From contig CM061919.1 in NCBI GenBank assembly GCA_031002005.1, positions 221,338,739 to 221,402,738 of the forward strand: a stretch of 64,000 nucleotides of DNA, given 5' to 3'. Positions 1 through 11,057 of the stretch are shown piece by piece (the stretch's first letter is position 1; each line of letters opens with the position of its first letter). The position numbers were made by a program, and so were the translations under genes. A model generated the notes under the pieces. The model was not told the origin of the DNA. It did not search any database and worked only from the letters and a program-made list of their open reading frames with translations. The stretch is from Vandiemenella viatica. Taxonomy: Eukaryota; Arthropoda; Insecta; Orthoptera; Morabidae.

Positions 1-411
1 CACTAGAGTGAATCGGAATGGTTGATCGGGATTAATGTTAGGTAAGCTAGTAATTTTATTTTTGTATTTCAAACCCTCGTGCTGTAAAGATCTTAAATGT
101 CCTGATTTTTCCATATAAACTAAAAAGTTTTCAGCAAGTTGCAAATCCACAGTGTGTAGATCCACGCCGGCTTCTTGAATCTGCTGACAACTGTAAATTA
201 ATTACAAAAAATATTATTTCCATTTTGTCTACAATGTTTATATCAAAAAACATGAAACAAATAAAACTAACCTCAGTCCAAACTCACTCTGTAACCACCA
301 CATCGAAGACATTTTCTGTATTTCCTGGGTAGAAGTTTTTAAAAATTCAACCCAGTTCAAAAGCCCGCTTCTCTAACAAAACACACGTTGGCAAAGGTTT
401 TATATGGAGAC
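1..411 (-). CDS. Partial host gene, two exons, function not recognised
   Basis: Two minus-strand exons join in frame across good splice sites. Exon 411-272 follows a pyrimidine-rich acceptor (TTTTCTCTGATTCAG) and ends at a GAG|GTTAGT donor. After an 81-bp intron with an ATTTACAG acceptor, exon 190-1 stays open to the window edge. Together they encode about 109 residues, starting SPYKTFANVCFVRSGLLNWV and later containing WWLQSEFGL and QLAENFLVYMEKSGHLRSL. The composition is that of an ordinary soluble, largely helical protein and unlike the retroelement proteins in this window. No RT, endonuclease, transposase or zinc-finger motif is present. I do not recognise the family. The gene is cut by the window start, and any upstream exons to the right (412-771) were not found. 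Confidence 0.65.
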
Positions 412-771
412 CTGAATCAGAGAAAATAATTAATAAGTTAAAGGACCACAAAATTTGGCATCATGTACAATATAGCGATTACTTGAATCAAACAAAAAAT
501 TCCAGTTCCACTATGATATATAATCCGAAAGAATTTTTAAACTACATTTTCCATTTATTTTGACCTTCCTGTGTTAATGATAACAAATTAATGTACTCTA
601 TGTAACTGCCAAATTTAAATTAAGCGTCCAATGTATTTTATTTATCTATGTATCAGATGATGGCAGCTATTAACTCTTTATTAGAGATAAATGAGTCATG
701 GTTTGCAATTTTATCAAACCGACGCATTAATAACACGAGGAAACTCAGCATATTACTCAAGTTCTCAGCCT
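412..771. other. Intron or intergenic DNA, no gene seen
   Basis: AT-rich sequence between the host exons and the first P-like transposon. No long reading frame, repeat end or RNA-like structure was recognised. It may be intron of the gene at 1-411. Confidence 0.4.
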
Positions 772-987
772 ATTCGTAACATGGAGGAAGGAAATATATG
801 GAGACGACGCAAGCGACCTTCACCACGCAATGAAGTGAAGCCGGGTGGAGGAGGAGTGACGGGGGGGGGGGGGGGGAGGCATGGACTAACCCATACAGAT
901 ACGGCGTATATGTACAAAAACCTCAAGGGGACTCTAGGATTAACGTAGCGTCGCAATCTGGAGATGGATTATTATGTAACTCGATGA

Positions 988-1360
988 GACAAATAAAAAA
1001 TGAAGAATAATTTTTTTTGATGTTATGCTTAGTTTTCGAGATATTCTGTCTCAAATGTGAAATGGTTTTGGTTGAAATTCAGAAGAAAAAATTGGTAAAG
1101 TCAAATTTGATGACGGAATTTTATTTAAAAACACGAGAGAAATAAAAAATAAAGAATAAAAATTTTCGATATCTCACCTAGTTCTCGAGATATACTGTAT
1201 CAAAAGTGAGGTGTCTTGAGCTGAAATGCAGAAGAAACATTTCGCAAAAGTCAAATTTAATGATCGATTCTTATATAACACGACGTGACAAATCGAAAAT
1301 AAATAATAAAATTTTTCGATATCTTGCTTAGTTTTTGGGATATACTAGGATTGGGTTGAA
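988..1360. repeat. Three tandem ~150-bp subrepeats inside P-like copy 1
   Basis: Imperfect repeats begin near 988, 1,137 and 1,287. Each has GACAAAT(A/C)-type sequence, an AAGAATAA block, a TTTCGATAT or similar block, a CTTAGTTTTCGAGATAT-like block and an AGAAGAAAAATT block. The same array recurs in the copies at 47.3-51.8 kb. Subterminal repeats of this kind often bind transposase; that role is inferred here. Confidence 0.65.
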
Positions 1361-2116
1361 ATGCGACCTGGACTAAAAATGAATTCTGCCAAAGCCACAA
1401 TGAATTACATGGTGGACATGCAGAATGGATATTTCAGTTGGTTTTACTACCACTTGTGGTTAGGTTGAAATGAGGCCTAGACCAGAATAAAAATAGTTAT
1501 TTTGTTACCATATATCGTAAACTAAACTGGGAATAGCTGGAAGTAGAAGTAGTTTCCATCGCTATACATGTTTTGTCACTAACTTGGTTCTCATGAAATT
1601 ACTAACAGTAATAGATAAATTATTTGTCCCTTATGGAACAACAAAGCCATTCTGGTACAGACTGCATTTAGACCTAACCACAATCTCCATTAAATTGCCG
1701 TTACAGAATCAAACTATGTAGACATACCCACACACGTGTATTTGAATCGCAAACTGTATTTGCGGTAACATCGTTTGCTTCATCAAGATTCCTAGATTGC
1801 ATAGCATAATTTAACACATTTAATTTCATCATACAGTATAAACTACAACGTGACGAAGGAAAGCGCAATACTAAATTAACTGAACCGCGATGTAAAACAC
1901 ACCCTCTTTAAACCTCATTTTCAACACTCGTTAAAAAGTAATGCTAGTCTATTATGTGCCAAATAGCAAGGTATGCTGATTTTCTATACTACACCAACAA
2001 AAATTTGAGAACAAAGTCATCCCATTGAGAGCTATGATTAAATATTTATAGACAGGCGTCGAAGTTTGTAATTCCTAACTGCCCACTTCAACAACCATAA
2101 TTAGAATTCAACTTAC

Positions 2117-2187
2117 TCATGAAATGATATTCCAGGTTCTTACCTCTCTTGCCTATTTGTGCAACCGTATGCAACACAAGATGGCAT
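2117..2187 (-). pseudogene. THAP-domain first exon remnant in P-like copy 1
   Basis: Reading leftwards from 2,187 gives MPSCVAYGCTNR, the conserved start of a THAP C2CH zinc-binding domain (C-x4-C here). THAP is the DNA-binding domain of P-element transposases. A TAA at 2,140-2,142 breaks the frame after 15 codons; it lies in AGGTAAGA, which itself looks like a splice donor. The exon otherwise ends before GTAAGT (2,116-2,111), the same donor as in the two later copies. The second half of the THAP domain would lie in a following exon that is not seen. This copy is non-functional. Confidence 0.65.
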
Positions 2188-2364
2188 TATAAAACACTTA
2201 TATACATTACAAAATTAAATAATATGAACATCAGACAGAGTGTGAACTTGGCATTTGTTTGGGTTACAATACCGCTGCTGCCGCCATGCGGGAGAGTTTA
2301 GAGCCTGCTTCACAGATTTAACGTCACTTCTCCTCCATATATTTCCTTCCTCCATGATTCGTAA

Positions 2365-3340
2365 TGGACAGACGAAGTCAAACAATTCGTTTAAACATTT
2401 GGCAATATCGACTGTGGTTGGACGGGGAAGAGGGGGAGAGTTACTACTACACCATCGTTTACTCCACGGATGGTGCATATGGTACCGCCTCCAAGACATG
2501 GATGGTACCCGGAAACCGAATAGAAGGTGCAAACCAAAACTAGAACAACAAAAGTGGTGCCTGGTTTCTCTAAGTCACTGAAACAGCCTGCCTAGGAAAA
2601 TAAACAACCCAGTTCTCTAGGTTGGGGTGAATCGACGAAAATGCACGTCTTCACTCGTCCAAACCTCAAATTACAGAAATTCTCTAAGGAAAACAGCACA
2701 TATATATACACGAAGACAAAAAAAGCCCAAAAAACTGATTATAATATACGCAACATCACATGTACACGATATTTTCTTTAAAGTAGAAGTTCTCGGAAAG
2801 AGAGAAAAAAGTGGCGAAGATCTTTACTTTCTAACTAAAAGAAAAACAATGCTACACATATAGTTAACTATCATTTATACGCCGCTTCGCTCGTGTGGCC
2901 CCTGGGGTGTGTAGAACTACTTTGCCCCTTTTCGTACTAATATTAAATGTTGATGTGAAGAAGAAAAATTTCTATAGAAACATTCCCTTCCTTTGGTAGT
3001 CACTTAGATTTGATCATCATATTAGTGTTAAAAAAATATATATATTTTAACGCAATATAAAATATAGGAAATTAAAACTAGGTGAAAAATTTGCGGTAAC
3101 GATCCAAATAGGGCATTCAGAAAGCTATTGACCCTTTGGTCAGAAATTTCATAAACAGTTTCCTGAGGACATGCATTTCGAGAAATCGTGCAAAGCACCA
3201 TTGACAACAGAGATAAGAGTCACCAGAGCAGTAAGGAACATTTAAAACAACTGAAAAAAGGTCTTAATAATAGTTAAGAAGGTGGCTAAATGGTGTTTTT
3301 ATGAAGAGTAATGTCAGTGCAGGATGACCATTAACTGGTG
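2365..3340. other. No gene recognised
   Basis: Mostly AT-rich DNA with short uninformative frames. The stretch at about 2,580-2,720 looks retroelement-derived in composition, but no motif supports a family call. No tRNA, repeat array or transposon ends were seen. Confidence 0.35.
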
Positions 3341-3344
3341 CATC

Positions 3345-3690
3345 GAGAAATTTCTGTGGCTATGTTAGAAAACTGAGGAGAAGGAAGTGTGTTGAGACGC
3401 TTATAGATAAGGATGGAAAAGAAGTTACTGAGGATTTGAAAAAGGCAGAGATTTTAAGTAACTGATTTAGTGAGACCATTAGGGGGAAAAAATAAAAAAC
3501 AGGAGAATCTAAATCGGAGAACGAGCTTAACAACACAATTAGAAAGGACCATACCAAAATATTTTAATTTCATCCTGAGGATATCATGAAGGAACTAAAA
3601 AAGCTATTTAAAAAAAAGACGTTATTAAGCTAAAAAGAAAACGTAAAGGGGCTGGTGTAGATAATATTACTATAGATGTAAAGATAGCCG
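3345..3690 (+). pseudogene. Non-LTR retrotransposon pre-RT linker remnant
   Basis: The plus strand reads as the linker between endonuclease and RT of a jockey/CR1/L2-type element: a VETLIDKDGKEVTEDLKKAE block, then EILSN-stop-FSET, matching the common GxLxDxDGxxVTD...EILxxYFSxxF pattern. Further on, GAGVDNITIDV matches the start of the RT fingers. Several stops and frame changes break it. It stops abruptly at about 3,690, where the tandem array begins in the middle of an unrelated ORF1, so this is the left edge of the array. It is a remnant, not a gene. Confidence 0.55.
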
Positions 3691-5236
3691 GATGTGACTG
3701 GAAAGAAGTAGGCTCTGGCAGGAGAGGTAGGAGACGCTATATTTCTGATGGTTTCCAGCTGGAGACGTCCAACGTATTTCGGCCGTTGTACTATCTAGAT
3801 GGTGACTTTGAGTATCGTCAGGTTGGATTGAACGATCTGGAATCTTATAAAGTAAAAGGGAGAACTTTCTGGGGAGTATCTAAACGCAGGAAGGTACTGT
3901 TACTTGGAAGCAGTCATGGGAGGGGAATCAGTGAGATAGTTCACTCTGACTTGGGGCCAGATTATGAAGTCTGCAGTATTTTCTTACCAAATGCAGATCT
4001 TGGAAGTGTTGTAGCAAATGTCGAAGACATAGGCAAAGATTTCTCAAAGGAGGATTGAATTGTAATTGTAGGGGGGCCAGAAAATAGTCTTGATATGGAT
4101 ATCAATTATTCAATTGAGGAAGACATTGCTCACACTTCCAGGAACACATGTCAGACCAATGTCGGATTTGTGGGTTTGTTTGTACGTTATGATAAACTCT
4201 GGATGTGGCATAATATCAGCCGTACAAATGCATCATTGGAAAGAGTTCTCTGGCAGCCAGCAAATTCTCACTTTGGTTTGATAGATGTGGCCTGTATTGC
4301 TAGGGACAGTTATACTCGCCATGGACTCCATTCGAATTTCAGAAGTAAAAGGAAGCTTTCGCTTCTTATTGCTGATGAGATCAGGGGATCCCAGGTGAGT
4401 GAAGGAGGCGTTCCTGTTTTTAAATGGTGTTAACTCGCGGCCTTTTTTATGGCAAAATAACAGATGTATTAAGGTGTCTAAAAGAAATTAACGTCTCTGC
4501 TGATCAAAACTTATTGAAATTAGAAATTCCAACTGACATACCAGTATGTATTAATAAAGTAAACAATTCAGAGTCATTGAATCAAAGTGTTTAGACAACT
4601 ATTCTCCATCCAAATATAAAAGGAATATTTAGTAAAATTGATGTCATTACCTTATGCCTAGAAGAGATTAAAATTCCAGAAATTTAAATGTAGATGTTTT
4701 GTGCATATGTGAACATCATTTGTTTGACACAGGAGTATCTCAGCTGTCCATCCGAAATTTTAAACTATGCTCTCATTTCTGTAGATGTAAAATGGAGAAT
4801 GGGCCAGTTGCCATTTTTATTATAAAATAATATTCAATGCAACAGTGTAGGTGTAAGTAAACATTATATAGGACAACACTTTGAGTCATTGCTACTACGT
4901 TAAAAAAAAAAAATAGTTTCATGTGGAAATTTTAACGTTGACTTTCTTAATCACAGCCATGAGAGACTAAATATGGAAGCCTTGATGTTGTCTTTTAATT
5001 TAACGGCACTTGTAACTTTCCCTACAAGAATACAAAAAAATAGCAGGACTGCAATTGATAATGTTTTTATGGATATTTCTCAGAACAGTAATTACAACGT
5101 ACTTCCAGTAATAAATGGTATCTCAGATCATTAACTGTTACGTATCAAGTCCAGAAACACTGTTAAACAGATAAAGTAAAGCTGTGTATATAAAAGAGAT
5201 ATTAATGAAAACAATATAAAAAAATTTCATACAAAG
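3690..5236 (+). pseudogene. CR1-like ORF1 (SGNH esterase part) and endonuclease remnant, U0
   Basis: Starts just before the esterase domain. Block I of the SGNH fold is visible as LLLGSSHGRG (about 3,897-3,926); the block III region reads GGPEN, and HGLHSNF near 4,320 matches block V. A TGA at 4,056-4,058 interrupts the frame just before block III, as in every unit. ORF1 ends at 4,433. Endonuclease sequence follows (LCxxEHHLF-like start near 4,700), with a ~106-bp deletion marked by a 12-A tract (4,902-4,913). It ends near 5,236 at the join with the minus-strand RT. ORF1 esterases of this type occur in CR1-like elements; this copy is dead. Confidence 0.8.
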
Positions 5237-6283
5237 ATTCCTTAAAATAAAAGGTTTCCCTTTTTCATGAAGGCTCTTTTTGCTAGTGCTATTCTGCTTT
5301 TAACATCATTCCTGCTTTGGCCATCGGTTGTAATTTTGCTTCCCAAGTAACAGAACTCACTTACTTCTCCTATTGCATCCGATCCTATTTTTACATTTAC
5401 TCTACTGTGATTGGTATCATTTCTGCTACATTTCATCACTTTTGTCTTGCTTTGATATATATTCAGTCCAAAATCTTCCTTGAGTATTTTGTTCATGCCA
5501 TTCAGTAACTTCTCAATATCCTCAGCCCTCTCTGCTAACAAGATAATGTCATCCTCAAATCGTAGCATACTGATTTTTTCTCCTTGAAAACTTATGCCAC
5601 ATGGAAATATTTCTTTGACTTTCATCATTGCTTCTTCTATGTACAAGGTGAATATTAAGGGGGATAGACTGCAACCTTGTCTCACACCCTTTTTAAATGA
5701 TGCATGTCTCTCGTGATTCTCTACTTTTATTATAGCCATTTGATTCATATATAGTTTATACAGGATTCTTCTATCTCGATACTTTAGACCTGACTTCTTT
5801 AAAATTTTGAACATCTTGTCCCACCTAACATTATCAAAAGCTTTTTCTAAATCAACAAATGCCATAAAAGTTTCTTTGTTTTGCTTGATCCGCCCTTCAA
5901 GTATTAATCTTAAAGACAGAATTGCTTCCCTTGTACCACAATTTTTCCTAAACCCAAACTGATCTTCACCTACTATCTCTTCTACTACCCTTTCCATCCT
6001 TCTGTATATTATTCTGGTCAGTAATTTAGAAGCATGTGTTGTTAGACTAATGGTGCGATAATTCTCACATTTGTCGGCTTGTGCTTTTTTTGGAAGTGTG
6101 AAGATAATATGTTTATTAAAATCAGTTGGAATTTCTCCTGTTTCATAACTTTTTGATATCAGCTTGAATAGTCTTTCGATTCCTTCCTCTCCTATGGATT
6201 TAAGAAGTTCTGCAGGGAACTCATCAATTCCAACTGCCTTATTTGCTTTCAGGTCATTCAGAGCTTTATTAAATTCTCTCAAA
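5237..6283 (-). pseudogene. RTE-like reverse transcriptase fragment (RT-B), U0
   Basis: An open frame of 346 codons (6,282 to 5,242, entered at a TTG, so it has no true start). It covers RT fingers and palm: GIDEFPAELL, LPKKAQADKCENYRTISL, DQFGFRKNCGT, FVDLEKAFDNV, KGVRQGCSLSPLIF and the catalytic box, then the thumb to KRAFMKKGNLLF. The catalytic box reads FEDD (5,548-5,559) where the family has [FY]ADD; both aspartates remain. Both ends are truncated: no endonuclease, and the C-terminal region is missing. The left join is to CR1-like sequence at about 5,237, the right join to jockey-like RT at about 6,284. RTE-like clade is my best call; no phylogeny was possible. Confidence 0.8.
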
Positions 6284-7895
6284 ACAGGATCTCCTAAGTA
6301 CTATTACCCCAAAATATTTCATAGAATCGAAAATATAAATAACTAAACTGTTTATCTCGTATTTCTGAACAATCTGATTCTTTGTGTTAGTTATGTTCAT
6401 TGTCTTACACTTTTTACAATTTAGTGTGAGTCGCCACTCAGCGCACCAAGCCAAAATAACATCCAGATCACGCTGAATTTCTAAGCAATTGGCCAAATTC
6501 CTTACTACCCTATAAATAACGCATCATCAGCAAACAATCTAAAAAGGCTTTTCACTTTGTCTCCGAGATCGTTTATGAAAATTAAGAAAAGAAGTAGTCC
6601 TATAACACTTCTTTGATGTACACCGAATGTAACATCTAGATTAGAAGAACTTTCCCCTTCAACAACGACATATTGCGATCAACCAGTTAGAAAATCCTTT
6701 ATCCATTCTCAAAGCTGTTCCGATATACCGAAAGCTCGTAGCTTCGCTAAAAGGTGGTTGTGTGGCAAAGAGTCAAAGGCTTTCTGAAAATCAAAAACAA
6801 AATTGCATCTACTTGTGAACCTGCATCAATAACTTTCATTACGTCGTGTGTAAATAGGGCCAGCTGTGTTTCTCATGACCTTTTCTTCCGAAATCCGTGT
6901 TGATTTTTTGTAAGCAAAGTATTTTCATTTAGAAAACTCATAATATTCGAGCATATAATAAGCTCCATAACTCTACTACAAACAGATGTTATGGATATGG
7001 GACGGTAGTTTCCAGGATCGCTTCTATCACCATTCTTGAAAATTGGAGTTACTTGCGCTATTTTCCAGTGTGAAGGTACTTCTCGCTATTCTAGGGATTT
7101 ACTGAATATATCTGTAATATAGCCGATTTCCGCCGCATACTCTGAAAATACTCTTACTGGAATGCCATCCGGGCCAGGTGCTTTCCCCCCACTTCAGGAG
7201 TTCTAATTGCTTTATGATACTTGCAGTATCTATTCGTAATGATTCCATCTCCAACTCGACACGACGTGGGAAAACGGGAATGCTATCCTTATTTTCGTCA
7301 GTGAATGAATTTTTGAATACATTTTTTAGTACGTTAGATTTATCGCGGCTTTCATTAACCTCAGATCCTTCACAAACTAGTGCCGGAATATTGCTGTTGG
7401 TACAACTGACTTTTCGAACATACTACTAAAATTTCTGTGGGTTTTCTGCGAGACTCTTAGAGAGAGTGAGTGAAAATCGTTGAAGGCCTCACGCATCACA
7501 TTCTTCACACGTCCTCTTAACTCAGCCAAAATTGCTAAATCACTGCGAGATCTCTTCCTTCTGCAGCGTGCGTGTATCCTCCTTTGTTTTTTGATTAATC
7601 TTTTGACTTCGCATGTGTACCACGGTGGATCATTTTCCCCATTTATTTTCCGCTTCGGTATATGTACCTCCATACCTTCCCTGACTATATTTATTAGTCG
7701 ATGCCACATCTCTTCAACGGTGTCCTTTGTTAACTTAAAGTTATGGTAATTATTCCTCAGGTAGGTTCTAAAACACTCCTTTGAGGCCTTACTGAATCTG
7801 TATACAATCCGCCCTTTTTCCTTTTTCGCTTGGTCATTAATTTGATAGTCGCAATTACCGCTTTGTGATCGCTTATTCCAGTGGTTGTTGAAATG
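6284..7895 (-). pseudogene. Jockey-like RT fragment (RT-C), U0
   Basis: Read leftwards from 7,895: the end of an endonuclease (ISDHKAVIATIKL), a basic linker (DPPWYTCEVKRLIKKQRR), then RT blocks: NYRPIS-like, NQHGFRKK, FDFQKAFDSLPHNHLL, GVHQRSVIGLLLFLIFINDL, LFADDA (6,523-6,534) and WCAEWRLTLNCKK. Many frameshifts and stops, including a TAG shortly after FADD, make it non-coding. It ends near 6,284 inside the thumb, where it abuts RT-B. Jockey/CR1-type RTs have this F-x-D-F-x-KAFD and FADD arrangement. Confidence 0.75.
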
Positions 7896-8252
7896 AGGGT
7901 ATTAGAGTATCTAGTAAAACAAAAAGGGACCTGTACTTAAAAGCAAGAGAATCAGATAATTATACACTGAAACCTCATTATAAACTTTATTCTAAAATAG
8001 TAAGAAATGTAATAAGAAAGGCCAAGAAGAGGTATATATCAGAGAAAATAGAGAATTCAGGCAATAAGATGAAAACTATACGGCATATAATAAAAACTGA
8101 AACAGGAAAATCTGTAAATCACTATAAAGACATAAATATAGAACAAAATGGATCTGTGCATAGTGAAGTAGGGGAAGTTTGTGAAATATTTAACAAACAT
8201 TTTACTACATTTGTAGAGAAATTAGGCATAAAAAAGCAATCCCCACATAGTG

Positions 8253-10011
8253 AGACAAGGAGTGACGAGCCGGGACTGCGGGCGCTGGTTTCACTGGGGG
8301 TGCAGCGATGTTACTGACAGTGACTCTTGTGTCAGTATTGCCTGGAACTGTCACTCATGCAGAATTATTGATCAGGAGCAGCGGGTTCTGAAGCTCCAGT
8401 CAGATCTGGCATCTGCGGAGAGGGATTTAAAGGCAGAAAACTCAGATCTTAGGCTTAGGCAGAACAATGAGTGGAGGGAAGTCAGCTCTGGCAGGAGAGG
8501 TAGGAGACGCTATATTTCTGATGGTTTCCAGCTGGAGACGTACAACGTATTTCGACCGTTGTACTATCTAGATGGTGACTTTGAGTATCGTCAGGTTGGA
8601 TTGAACGATCTGGAATCTTATAAAGTAAAAGGGAGAACTTTCTGGGGAGTATCTAAACGCAGGAAGGTACTGTTACTTGGAAGCAGTCATGGGAGGGGAA
8701 TCAGTGAGATAGTTCACTCTGACTTGGGGCCAGATTATGAAGTCTGCAGTATTTTCTTACCAAATGCAGATCTTGGAAGTGTTGTAGCAAATGTCGAAGA
8801 CATAGGCAAAGATTTCTCAAAGGAGGATTGAATTGTAATTGTAGGGGCGCCAGAAAATAGTCTTGATATGGATATCAATTATTCAATTGAGGAAGACATT
8901 GCTCACACTTCCAGGAACACATGTCAGACCAATGTCGGATTTGTGGGTTTGTTTGTACGTTATGATAAACTCTGGGTGTGGCATAATATCAGCCGTACAA
9001 ATGCATCGTTGGAAAGAGTTCTCTGGCAGCCAGCAAATTCTCACTTTGGTTTGATAGATGTGGCCTGTATTGCTAGGGACAGTTATACTCGCCATGGACT
9101 CCATTCGAATTTCAGAAGTAAAAGGAAGCTTTCGCTTCTTATTGCTGATGAGATCAGGGGATCCCAGGTGAGTGAAGGAGGCGTTCCTGTTTTTAAATGG
9201 TGTTAACTCGCGGCCTTTTTTATGGCAAAATAACAGATGTATTAAGGTGTCTAAAAGAAATTAACGTCTCTGCTGATCAAAACTTATTGAAATTAGAAAT
9301 TCCAACTGACATACCAGTATGTATTAATAAAGTAAACAATTCAGAGTCATTGAATCAAAGTGTTTAGACAACTATTCTCCATCCAAATATAAAAGGAATA
9401 TTTAGTAAAATTGATGTCATTACCTTATGCCTAGAAGAGATTCAAAATTCCAGAAATTTAAATGTAGATGTTTTGTGCATATGTGAACATCATTTGTTTG
9501 ACACAGGAGTATCTCAGCTGTCCATCCGAAATTTTAAACTATGCTCTCATTTCTGTAGATGTAAAATGGAGAATGGGGCAGTTGCCATTTTTATTAAAAA
9601 TAATATTCAATGCAACAGTGTAGGTGTAAGTAAACATTATATAGGACAACACTTTGAGTCATTGCTACTACGTTAAAAAAAAAAAAAATAGTTTCATGTG
9701 GAAATTTTAACGTTGACTTTCTTAATCACAGCCATGAGAGACTAAATATGGAAGCCTTGATGTTGTCTTTTAATTTAACGGCACTTGTAACTTTCCCTAC
9801 AAGAATACAAAAAAATAGCAGGACTGCAATTGATAATGTTTTTATGGACATTTCTCAGAACAGTAATTACAACGTACTTCCAGTAATAAATGGTATCTCG
9901 ATCATTAACTGTTACGTATCAAGTCCAGAAACACTGTTAAACAGATAAAGTAAAGCTGGGTATATAAAAGAGATATTAATGAAAACAATATAAAAAAATT
10001 TCATACAAAGA
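8253..10011 (+). pseudogene. CR1-like ORF1 (PHD-SGNH) and endonuclease remnant, U1
   Basis: Best-preserved array copy of ORF1. It opens inside the PHD finger (RDCGRWFHWGCSD, then W-N-C-H-S-C), followed by a charged, probably coiled-coil stretch (QRVLKLQSDLASAERDLKAE) and an SGNH esterase domain with LLLGSSHGRG as block I and HGLHSNF as block V. One frame runs from about 8,250 to 9,206, broken only by TGA at 8,829-8,831. The first half of the PHD domain and the start codon are missing because the tandem join falls there. Endonuclease sequence follows; a 68-codon frame at 9,473-9,676 ends at the 14-A tract that marks an internal deletion. PHD plus esterase in ORF1 is a known trait of CR1-like non-LTR elements. 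Confidence 0.85.
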
Positions 10012-11057
10012 TTCCTTAAAATAAAAGGTTTCCCTTTTTCATGAAGGCTCTTTTTGCTAGTGCTATTCTGCTTTTAACATCATTCCTGCTTTGGCCATCG
10101 GTTGTAATTTTGCTTCCCAAGTAACAGAACTCACTTACTTCTCCTATTGCATCCGATCCTATTTTTACATTTACTCTACTGTGATTGGTATCATTTCTGC
10201 TACATTTCATCACTTTTGTCTTGCTTTGATATATATTCAGTCCAAAATCTTCCTTGAGTATTTTGTTCATGCCATTCAGTAACTTCTCAATATCCTCAGC
10301 CCTCTCTGCTAACAAGATAATGTCATCCTCAAATCGTAGCATACTGATTTTTTCTCCTTGAAAACTTATGCCACATGGAAATATTTCTTTGACTTTCATC
10401 ATTGCTTCTTCTATGTACAAGGTGAATATTAAGGGGGATAGACTGCAACCTTGTCTCACACCCTTTTTAAATGATGCATGTCTCTCGTGATTCTCTACTT
10501 TTATTATAGCCATTTGATTCATATATAGTTTATACAGGATTCTTCTATCTCGATACTTTAGACCTGACTTCTTTAAAATTTTGAACATCTTGTCCCACCT
10601 AACATTATCAAAAGCTTTTTCTAAATCAACAAATGCCATAAAAGTTTCTTTGTTTTGCTTGATCCGCCCTTCAAGTATTAATCTTAAAGACAGAATTGCT
10701 TCCCTTGTACCACAATTTTTCCTAAACCCAAACTGATCTTCACCTACTATCTCTTCTACTACCCTTTCCATCCTTCTGTATATTATTCTGGTCAGTAATT
10801 TAGAAGCATGTGTTGTTAGACTAATGGTGCGATAATTCTCACATTTGTCGGCTTGTGCTTTTTTTGGAAGTGTGAAGATAATATGTTTATTAAAATCAGT
10901 TGGAATTTCTCCTGTTTCATAACTTTTTGATATCAGCTTGAATAGTCTTTCGATTCCTTCCTCTCCTATGGATTTAAGAAGTTCTGCAGGGAACTCATCA
11001 ATTCCAACTGCCTTATTTGCTTTCAGGTCATTCAGAGCTTTATTAAATTCTCTCAAA
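10012..11057 (-). pseudogene. RTE-like reverse transcriptase fragment (RT-B), U1
   Basis: Translation (11,056 to 10,016) is identical over all 346 codons to the U0, U2 and U4 copies, including the altered FEDD catalytic box. It is truncated at both ends and has no start codon of its own. Identity at every residue without coding function argues for very recent amplification or homogenisation of the array, not for purifying selection. Confidence 0.8.

Larger units (their letters stand above)
780..2356 (-). mobile_element. P-element-like non-autonomous transposon, copy 1
   Basis: A 1,577-bp element begins CATGGAGGAAGG and ends with the exact inverse; the terminal inverted repeats match for at least 24 bp. 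It is flanked by a perfect 8-bp target duplication, ATTCGTAA (772-779 and 2,357-2,364). CATG-type ends, an 8-bp duplication and a THAP-type first exon read from the right end (2,187 leftwards) all point to the P-element superfamily. No transposase body is present: past exon 1 the interior is AT-rich, with subrepeats and a 16-G run (861-876). It is therefore a deleted, trans-mobilised derivative. hAT elements also make 8-bp duplications, but the THAP exon favours P. Confidence 0.8.
3690..8252. repeat. Array unit U0 (left partial)
   Basis: Lacks the first ~240 bp of the unit: it enters ORF1 at about 3,690 from a foreign RT linker, with only a few bases of microhomology (GAAGT). It carries variants shared with the right partial unit, not the inner units, for example GACGTCCAACG and TTCGGCCG near 3,770. 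The CR1-like pre-RT linker occupies 7,896-8,252. Confidence 0.9.

Noticed and set aside
691..948. Plus-strand 85-codon frame over the left end of P-like copy 1
   Set aside because: It crosses the target duplication and inverted repeat and its residues come from the G run and terminal repeat; a chance frame.
2627..2863. 78-codon plus-strand frame
   Set aside because: Lysine- and repeat-rich composition in AT-rich DNA, no motif and no start context of note.
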